Source: Cylindrotheca closterium
Lineage: Eukaryota; Bacillariophyta; Bacillariophyceae; Bacillariales; Bacillariaceae
Assembly: GCA_933822405.4 (NCBI GenBank)
Contig: CAKOGP040001956.1
Span: 1-12,538, forward strand
Length of the DNA: 12,538 nucleotides
Direction: 5' to 3'
Shown here: in pieces, positions 7,647 to 12,538 of the stretch
How the letters are laid out: the number at the start of each line of letters is the position of its first letter
Position numbering within the stretch: position 1 is the first letter of the stretch
The notes under the pieces: model-generated
The model's input: the letters and a program-made list of their open reading frames with translations, nothing else
The model's database searches: none
What the model was told of the DNA's origin: nothing
Translations under genes and position numbers: made by a program

Positions 7647-7735
7647 AAGTGCCTTTTAGGCACTTTTAATGAAAATAACGAGCCGGCCAGTCAAATGGCC
7701 AAAACCCATTCGAAGTGCCTTTTTGGCACTTCGAA
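7647..7735. repeat. Right subterminal hairpins of the TTAA element
   Basis: AAGTGCC-TTTTA-GGCACTT lies at 7647-7665. A perfect palindromic hairpin with 11-bp arms (TTCGAAGTGCC 7709-7719, GGCACTTCGAA 7725-7735) and a T5 loop follows. They share the core of the left-end hairpins. Confidence 0.85.
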
Positions 7736-7779
7736 GGGTGCATATTTTCAAAAAATATTGGTCCTCGTATGTAGAATGT

Positions 7780-7821
7780 ACCGTGGTTCAAAGTGCCAAA
7801 AAGGCACTTTTCGCAAAAGGG
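7780..7821 (-). repeat. Right terminal inverted repeat
   Basis: AAAGTGCCAAAAAGGCACTTT (7790-7810), with one more hairpin copy, is followed by CGCAAAAGGG at the terminus. Read inward from 7821 it matches 3010 onward over about 42 bp with small indels. Confidence 0.88.
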
Positions 7822-7825
7822 TTAA
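7822..7825. repeat. Right TTAA target-site duplication
   Basis: TTAA followed by AGACATATTATT, the same sequence that follows the single TTAA at 9518-9521. Confidence 0.9.
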
Positions 7826-7901
7826 AGACATATTATTATGTGATGATATATATCATAGGACTTATGGACACAGATGACCAACTGGTCATTGTGACATTTT
7901 C
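7826..7901 (+). repeat. R1/R2 linker and start of unit R2
   Basis: AGACATATTATT and the following linker, then AGGACTTATGG, a near-perfect palindrome (7874-7889) and GACATTTTC, match 9522-9600. The match breaks at 7902, where the LINE starts. Confidence 0.9.
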
Positions 7902-9016
7902 GGTCCTCGGTGGATTGGGCGCCCCAGCACGTGTATGGACACCTCAACAAGTCCAATCTCTTTGACGAACTTTCTTGGTGGGAGAAACGGAACCTTGAGG
8001 TGGATGGTATGGCGGTGGAGTACCGTAAGGAACTTGAGACGGCCAATCATCTTATAGCCCCCAACCCTCGTTTTTTCACTGAACTTGCGGCAATGTACGT
8101 GGCCGACACCAAACAGTCACGCCTTGATCCCCAGTTCATCCAAGAGTGTGTGACTCTTCCGGCCCTACGCTCCCGCTGGAGGGACAAAGGTACTATCTCC
8201 GCTGAAGCCGAGTCTGAGATTGCCTGGGACACAATGGGTCGCGCCATGCGATCTCTTCCTGCAGGACTACAAAGGTGGTCTACTAAACATTGTGTGGGCA
8301 TGTGCGGCACAGGCAAATTTAAAGTTCTATGGGGTCTGGAGACATCAGCAGCTTGCCCACGCTGCGGCGACTTTGAGGATCATCCCCGCTGCCGCGCTGC
8401 TTTGGCAACAGCTGAATGGGATCGTTGCACTGTAGCCTTCTCCGTGTGGCTAGACCTGCAACTGACAGGCCCTTCCATCAAAATAGCGATCCTACAGCTT
8501 CTTCAGGGCGTTCTAACACCTCCTTCATTTCCCCCAAGGCCCATCTCCTCTTCGGTTTGGCCGGCCTTCTTGGCTCAGCAGGTGATTGGGTCTCAAGGCC
8601 TTTTGGAGGGACGCATCGCCTCGTCTTGGCTTCCACTCCAACAACAATATTATGACAAGATAAGATGTCGACGATCTGTCTCTCTTTGGGCGTCCCGCCT
8701 CTCACAACAGCTGATCTCCATCGGCTTCTACATGTGGGAGCAACGGAACTCCGTTCAACATTCGGATGATAACGTTCAATTACGTGAACGTCACAGTACT
8801 GTCAATGAGGGGATTCACTCACAGTTTGATATGGGTCCCGATGACTTGCCTAAGGAAATTCAACCGATGCTAACAAGCCGTCGACGAGTCCTTCGCAAGT
8901 CATTGGTAGACAAGGAAGAGTGGCTTAAGTTGCTTCGTCAGGAACGCAGAGATTTCCGTCGCTCCATGAAAGCACAACGCCGCAGTCTGCGGACTATTTT
9001 CTCCCCTGGACCCTGA
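7895..9016 (+). CDS. LINE ORF, C-terminal part: RNase H end plus Cys/His and W-rich domain
   Basis: This is the 3' end of a retrotransposon polyprotein. The frame is open from 7895; numbering below starts at the GTG of 7910, which is not a real start codon. Residues 7-35 (HVYGHLNKSN..., ending EVDGMA) match the end of a type I RNase H domain, with the conserved His loop (GH, 10-11) and the last catalytic Asp (32). A CPRC-x5-H-x2-C cluster at 149-161 follows, then a segment with QQVIGSQGLLEGR (223-235) and GFYMWEQRNS (272-281), and a basic tail. I associate this order with diatom non-LTR elements (from memory). RT and most of RNase H are lost at the 5' truncation, so no retrotransposition enzyme remains. 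The His-Cys spacing is shorter than the usual four, perhaps a small deletion. The remaining 370 codons are uninterrupted, suggesting a fairly young copy. Confidence 0.85.
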   Translation, partial: HFRSSVDWAPQHVYGHLNKSNLFDELSWWEKRNLEVDGMAVEYRKELETANHLIAPNPRFFTELAAMYVADTKQSRLDPQFIQECVTLPALRSRWRDKGTISAEAESEIAWDTMGRAMRSLPAGLQRWSTKHCVGMCGTGKFKVLWGLETSAACPRCGDFEDHPRCRAALATAEWDRCTVAFSVWLDLQLTGPSIKIAILQLLQGVLTPPSFPPRPISSSVWPAFLAQQVIGSQGLLEGRIASSWLPLQQQYYDKIRCRRSVSLWASRLSQQLISIGFYMWEQRNSVQHSDDNVQLRERHSTVNEGIHSQFDMGPDDLPKEIQPMLTSRRRVLRKSLVDKEEWLKLLRQERRDFRRSMKAQRRSLRTIFSPGP

Positions 9017-9246
9017 CCAACGACCTTACATGCCCCGAATTCACCCCGCCACGTTGCGGGAGAAGTCTTTACCCCCTTGGGAGACTTGAGCAACTTCTGT
9101 TCAAAATACAGATGCCTCATATGGTTCAAACTTGTTGTTGACTCACCGCTTCACAGTACTTGACCTTTACAGCCGAATATTTCACCGGCAATCGAATGCC
9201 AATAGAGTAGCATATTAACGATTAATGTCTCAGTTATTATTATTAT
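7902..9246 (+). mobile_element. 5'-truncated non-LTR retrotransposon (LINE), copy 1
   Basis: Begins within an RNase H domain, runs to the stop of the ORF at 9016, then has a ~215-bp 3' UTR ending in a TTATTATTATTAT tail (9234-9246). The 3' UTR recurs at about 10557-10791. 5' truncation and a short-repeat 3' tail are typical of target-primed reverse transcription. The tail overlaps the flanking TTATAACTCA of unit R2 by 4 bp. No TSD is visible and most of the R2 palindrome array is missing at the junction. Confidence 0.88.
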
Positions 9247-9521
9247 AACTCAAACGTACTCAGGAACCGCCGGGAAAGGTGGTCGGAGTGGTCGGCGAAA
9301 CGTTTGGGGAGAGACTGGAAAAGGAATCTGAGGGTTGCAGAATTTCAAAAAAATTGGACATTCGAAAAAACCGTCCAATTCAACTCTCCAGGAACACCTG
9401 GCAAATGTTCAGACCCAGTATTTTTGGGACACTGATCGCAAAGTTTGATGTGCTTGTGCCCGGAGAAATAAACTTATTTTTTAGCTTCGAAAAATCTATG
9501 TTATTTCCCTTTAACTATTAA
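9243..9521 (+). repeat. Unit R2, right part, with empty TTAA site
   Basis: TTATAACTCAAACGTACTCAGG followed by the R body, matching 2731-3009. The TTAA at 9518-9521 is single and continues directly into AGACATATTATT, giving the pre-insertion state of the 3006/7822 site. The matching 80-codon open frame (9279-9521) also lacks an ATG start. Confidence 0.9.
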
Positions 9522-9725
9522 AGACATATTATTATGTGATGATATATATCATATAGGGACTTATGGACACAGATGACCAACTGGTCATTGTGACATTTTC
9601 TGAGTTATAACTCAGATCACAACAGAATCCTGAGTTATAACTCACAGCGTTGAGTTATAACTCAAACGTGTGAGTACGTGTGAGTTATAACTCAAACGTG
9701 TGAGTTATAACTCAAACGTACTCAG
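9522..9725 (+). repeat. Linker and partial unit R3
   Basis: Linker, AGGGACTTATGG (9555), near-palindrome (9573-9588), then TGAGTTATAACTCA copies at 9601, 9631, 9651, 9681 and 9701, with a broken half copy at 9671 (TGAGTACG), so the 20-bp phase is kept. The unit ends after AAACGTACTCAG; beyond 9725 the sequence is unrelated to R. Confidence 0.9.
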
Positions 9726-10004
9726 AAAATGTCATGGGGATGATGTTCTCCAATGGGGGAAGGGCAGCTTCAAGCGATCCACAAATGAAAAATCATCCAA
9801 TGCAACACAGACTCCAAAGAAAACCACGAGTATAAAAGTAACGTGCTCGGCTTTGCCATGAAACTTTGAATCGTCGATTGAAATGCTTTAATATTTTGGA
9901 CGCTTGCAGTTGTTGGAACAGTCCAATTCCAAATGAATAATGGTCACCCTCTCTTTGATATAGGATAATTTACCACATATCTAAGACAATTTTACTAATA
10001 CTTG
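9726..10004. other. No gene seen
   Basis: About 280 bp with no supported feature apart from a TATAAAAG at 9831-9838. The ATGs after it open only trivial frames. Confidence 0.5.
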
Positions 10005-10250
10005 CTAGTCCTCAGACATCGGCGATTCTTCCTCCTGCTTCTTTGTTTCCTTCTCCTTTTCCGCCATTGCTACTTTCATACGTTGTTCATAGAGCAACAA
10101 GTTTTCTTTCTTTTTTTTCTTTCTTTTCTTCCTTCTTCAACTTGGCCAGCTTGTTCATTCTTTTATCCTCTAGATAGTTGTGGTACTTTTGAAATCTAAT
10201 GGGTGGTATTCAACCCTAGTTTCTTGAAACTCCGATGCTGTGAGGCCAAC

Positions 10251-10267
10251 ATGATTTTTTTTCTGCA
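10251..10267 (+). repeat. Left 17-bp target-site duplication of LINE copy 2
   Basis: ATGATTTTTTTTCTGCA, identical to 10792-10808. Confidence 0.93.
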
Positions 10268-10562
10268 CCGGGTGGAAGAAGCGGTGAAGGAGACGGCGTT
10301 GGGGCGCCAGAGCGCGGCGATAGGCCGTGTGTTCCATTCTGACCAGCTTCAGCCACTCTTCCCTATCGGCCAATGGCTTGTTCAACACAGTTTGGCGTTT
10401 CACAGCGAGCATGCGTTGAACTACCTTGGGTAGGTCGGTTGGGCCCATATCAAACTGAGAGTGTATACCGTCGTCCACCAATCGGCTACGTTCGCGTAGC
10501 TGTACGTTGTCCTCCGAATGGTGCACCGAGTTCCTGTGTTCCCACATATGAAAGCCCCCTGA
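10268..10562 (-). pseudogene. Inverted fragment of LINE ORF C-terminus
   Basis: The minus-strand frame (open over 10170-10568) encodes GGFHMWEHRNSVHHSEDN through GIHSQFDMGPTDLPK to REEWLKLVRMEH and a basic end. It aligns with the last ~100 residues of the LINE ORF at 7895-9016 (GFYMWEQRNSVQHSDDN, GIHSQFDMGPDDLPK, KEEWLKLLRQER). Similarity is clear but well below identity, so copies 1 and 2 come from diverged source elements. The codons after about 10268 belong to the target site, not the LINE. Confidence 0.85.
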
Positions 10563-10791
10563 ACCCATTTCGAGGAATCACCGCCCCAAAACCACCCCGC
10601 CTTGTCGCGGGTAGAGTTGGGATCCCCTCGATCCTGACTAGAGCAACTTCTGTCCACCAGATGTCTCCCATGGTTCAAACTAGTTGTTGACTCGTCGCTT
10701 CACGGTACTTGACCTTTACAGCCGCTTACTCCACCGGCAATCGTATGCGCTACATAGCATTTAATCGATTAATGTTTCAGTTATTATTATT
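10268..10791 (+). mobile_element. LINE copy 2 with 5' inversion (twin-priming product)
   Basis: The left part (10268-10556) carries the end of the LINE ORF on the minus strand; the right part (about 10557-10791) carries the 3' UTR on the plus strand and ends in TTATTATTATT. The inverted part stops at the ORF end and the sense part starts at about the stop codon, so the two are adjacent in the source element. A perfect 17-bp TSD flanks the whole. This is the layout described for twin priming in LINE-1. Confidence 0.88.
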
Positions 10792-10808
10792 ATGATTTTT
10801 TTTCTGCA
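10792..10808 (+). repeat. Right 17-bp target-site duplication of LINE copy 2
   Basis: ATGATTTTTTTTCTGCA directly after the TTA-repeat tail; perfect match to 10251-10267. Confidence 0.93.
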
Positions 10809-10925
10809 AAGTGGCCCGTCTTCTTTTCCCAGGGCAGCTTTGCTTGCTACTTTGTGCGTGTGCATGCCAATTTGGGATGGGGTGGGGTTCGGTGTTCGGG
10901 TGTCAACAATTAAACGGGAAAAAAA

Positions 10926-11106
10926 TATTTATTTAGTTAACCTTTTCATGTCACATCTTGTTGTGCCTAAATACGACCCAAAACTTCGTCGTTTTATTTC
11001 CGACTCAATCGACCATTTGATTGCCAGCTGGATCCACGCGTGGAGGTCACTTGATTCATTCATTCCACGTGGAGGTCGTTGCCAGTGCATGAACCACGAT
11101 TCGACT
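10926..11106. other. Unassigned spacer with a 12-bp palindrome
   Basis: Contains TCCACGCGTGGA (11033-11044) and, 20 bp on, CCACGTGG (11065-11072), each followed by AGGTC, so a short imperfect direct repeat. A 106-codon frame (10792-11112) starts in the TSD and has no family resemblance. Confidence 0.4.
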
Positions 11107-11483
11107 CATTAGACCTAGGTTTTGAATTTGACGTGTGCCGAGTGGCTCTTACAACATGCTGGTGGGATTTTTAGTGGGTTTTCAGCCAATGAGAGCTAGT
11201 CGAATCACTAAAAATCAACCGATTTTTAGTGGTCTGAGCCAATCACAGCGGGCCATTCACTAAAAATAGACTATCTCCACTAAATTAGTACTGTCCCAAC
11301 CCATTGAAATGGTGATTAGGGGGACAGTAACACACGGCGCTAGCAGTATGCCTCTGCCTTTATAAGCACTGTTGCACTTCATCTTAACGACCAACCTTCG
11401 CATTGGATAATGAGAATCTGCTATAGCTCCCCTAGGATGACTCCTAAACTACCTAAAATGGTGATGGTCGGGGGAAGGCAACC
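11107..11483 (+). repeat. Interspersed repeat A, copy 2
   Basis: Same orientation as 2177-2554, about 97% identical by hand count. The four decamers, CCAAT, hairpin and TATA-like box are all kept. The short ORF here is 11410-11514 and diverges after the shared GGCAACC. No CCCTAA units follow. Confidence 0.92.
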
Positions 11484-11641
11484 GGAAATTAGTCACTACC
11501 ACTACAAGCTGTGATGGAAAAAACTTCCAACGTCAGAAAATGTTTTCAACCTTCTAGTTATTAATAGAGCATATATTGACTAGTATCGTTTAGTAGTCCC
11601 TCATGGCAGTAGGAGGCTCCTGGATTCAAATGCTATATCTA
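11484..11641. other. No feature seen
   Basis: Flank of repeat A2; AT-rich, without a supported gene or repeat apart from the tail of the short ORF ending at 11514. Confidence 0.5.
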
Positions 11642-12065
11642 CTAGGCGGTTTCTTCACCTTCACAATCAAGCCATTGTCTTAATAAGGTGGTGCACCAAG
11701 TCTCCTTGTTCATTGTTTTCTCGTCAGAACCAAATATGCGACAATAGAATCTGAAAATATCCTCTATCATCATGCGGTAGTAGACTGTATGGCGCGTCCT
11801 TGACACTTGGCCATCAAGTGGTAGGAGCCCAAAAAGGGTTTTGTCTGTGCTTTCTCCTTGAACTTTTACTCAAGACCTGTTTATTGTTGGATTTCCTCAA
11901 TCGTTCTATACTTCTGTAGTCTCTTTTGGATGACATCGATCTTTCTTCGTTGGCCCTTTTTCATCTTTCTTGCTGGTCATCAAAATACTGATTTAGCACA
12001 TCATATAAGTATGGGATAATCTGCGGATCGAATCCAATGCTGTCTCTTTGTCGCGAGCCTCGCAT
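11642..12065 (-). pseudogene. Three-frame coding relic, unknown family
   Basis: Three successive minus-strand frames read like parts of one protein. The first, ATG at 12065 to TGA at 11961, has RDSIGFDPQIIPYLYDVLNQ. The second, ATG at 11964 to TAA at 11881, has KKGQRRKIDVIQKRLQKYRT and overlaps the first at ATGA. The third, 11827 to TAG at 11642, has SRTRHTVYYRMMIEDIFRFY and NKETWCTTLLRQWLD. Between the second and third, another stop and a KFKEKAQTKPF stretch in the second frame suggest further frameshifts. Aromatic- and charge-rich composition supports former coding. I do not recognise a domain; it could be a transposon gene or a host gene. Confidence 0.4.
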
Positions 12066-12538
12066 AAGTTAAGTTTTCATCGAAAGCATGACGCTGATGC
12101 CAGCTGGCGGCGTTGCGTTTTTGTTCATGCCCTGATTCACATTACTTTCAAATGGTTTGTTGTCGACTCAAAATCAAACTTCGTCTCTCATGTATGACGG
12201 CATGATCCGCAACTTGAAGTATTCGAGATATCCAAATTCACAGTACGATAAGTCTCAAGGGTGTCCGTCCGGACAAACGGGTCATGTGATAACGTTCGTC
12301 TTTTCCGCGCGGAAACACGAAATCTCGATGATTGGAGAATCTCGAAATACACGTTTTTGCCACGCGGTTTCGGTTTCGCTAAATGCCCGAATTTGCCACA
12401 CGGTCCAGCATGGGATACCCGGCAAAAATCGTTTTGCTGCATATTTTCATGATGTGGTGTTCGTGGTTCAGGAAGTCTTACGCGATATAAATCGATATTG
12501 ATTCGTTTCCCAATCAAATAAGGTGGCCTTTGATTTCG
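12066..12538. other. Unassigned right end
   Basis: Overlapping open frames of about 110 codons exist on both strands (12157-12501 plus, 12188-12517 minus), but neither resembles a known family or has clear coding bias by eye. Small palindromes such as TCCGCGCGGA (about 12306-12315) are present. I make no gene call. Confidence 0.4.

Larger units (their letters stand above)
3010..7821. mobile_element. 4.8-kb TTAA-flanked DNA transposon, probably piggyBac-type, apparently non-autonomous
   Basis: The ends are CCCTTTTGCG (3010-3019) and CGCAAAAGGG (7812-7821), a perfect 10-bp terminal inverted repeat. Next inside each end is an AGTGCCTTTTTGGCACT hairpin. TTAA flanks both sides, and the second R unit has the unoccupied site at 9518-9521 (flanks AACTA / AGACATATTATT). 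TTAA duplication with CCC...GGG ends is the hallmark of the piggyBac superfamily (established knowledge). Inside are AT-rich leader sequence, a hexanucleotide microsatellite, several unassigned frames, a 1.4-kb satellite array and more hairpins near the right end. I could not recognise a DDD transposase. It is either non-autonomous or carries a decayed or intron-broken transposase that I miss. Confidence 0.82.
10005..10925 (-). pseudogene. Lysine-rich coding relic split by LINE copy 2
   Basis: Minus-strand coding-like sequence appears in pieces. From the 3' end: a frame ending at TAG (10005-10007) with AMAEKEKETKKQEEESPMSE; another phase over about 10108-10190 with FQKYHNYLEDKRMNKLAKLK; and a third over 10191-10267 with LTASEFQETRVEYHPLD. 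That last frame stays open across the LINE once the insertion is taken out (resuming at 10809). The first two pieces join at a T8 tract (10111-10118), a likely slippage site or sequencing error. High Lys/Glu content suggests a coiled or disordered tail. An alternative frame over 10199-10267 plus 10809-10937 is also open (ASKAALGKEDGPLC). I recognise no family. Confidence 0.35.

Noticed and set aside
8047..9129. Minus-strand ORFs opposite the LINE ORF (8047-8316, 8478-8705, 8938-9129)
   Set aside because: Shadows of the strongly supported plus-strand LINE frame.
9831..9838. TATAAAAG as a promoter
   Set aside because: No gene or plausible transcript starts downstream; motif alone is weak.
10792..11112. 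106-residue plus-strand ORF
   Set aside because: It begins inside the LINE target-site duplication and crosses into repeat A2 flank; no family resemblance.
2177..11483. A1 and A2 as LTRs of one 9-kb retrotransposon
   Set aside because: The interval has no gag-pol in the matching order; it contains a TTAA transposon, an R tandem array and LINE fragments. A has no TG...CA ends and no flanking TSD.
12157..12517. Overlapping ~110-residue ORFs on both strands
   Set aside because: Both strands are open over the same interval with no recognisable motif or codon signal; most likely chance.

Overview
The window looks like repeat-rich nuclear DNA of a diatom or close stramenopile relative. This is an inference. 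The reverse-transcriptase and linker fragments at the left end have the style of diatom Ty1/copia elements (CoDi type). The non-LTR fragments carry the RNase H tail plus Cys/His and W-rich C-terminal region that I associate with diatom LINE-like elements. A short CCCTAA telomere-type tract is also present. There are no bacterial operons, ribosome binding sites, rRNA, tRNA or CRISPR arrays. I see no intact, confidently nameable host gene; nearly everything is mobile DNA, its relics, or structured repeats.

Layout. 1-2180: decayed copia pol on the minus strand, with a frameshift, a nonsense codon and a 433-bp-offset internal tandem duplication. 2177-2554: repeat A1, a promoter-like 378-bp block with four alternating decamers, CCAAT, a TATA-like box and a short ORF, closed by about three CCCTAA units. 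2591-3009: first copy (R1) of a tandem unit R that starts with a 16-bp palindrome and a 20-bp-period array of TGAGTTATAACTCA palindromes. 3010-7821: a 4.8-kb insertion flanked by TTAA, with CCCTTTTGCG/CGCAAAAGGG ends and subterminal hairpins, best read as a piggyBac-type DNA transposon; it holds a 177/246-bp satellite and several unassigned coding-like frames. 7822-9725: R2 (split by a 5'-truncated LINE, 7902-9246) and R3. R2/R3 preserve the empty TTAA site for the transposon at 9518-9521. 9726-11106: a lysine-rich reading-frame relic on the minus strand, interrupted by a second LINE copy (10268-10791) with the inverted-5'/sense-3' form of twin priming and a perfect 17-bp target-site duplication. 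11107-11483: repeat A2, about 97% identical to A1 and in the same orientation. 11642-12065: a three-frame minus-strand coding relic. The last 470 bp have nothing I can assign.

History rather than cooperation links the parts. The R array came first. The TTAA element entered one R unit and a LINE entered the next. A second LINE copy hit an unrelated sequence nearby by twin priming. Repeat A duplicated on either side of the complex. The most informative results are the transposon with its internal empty-site control and the twin-primed LINE with an exact target-site duplication. R and A are the most structured sequences whose role I cannot name.
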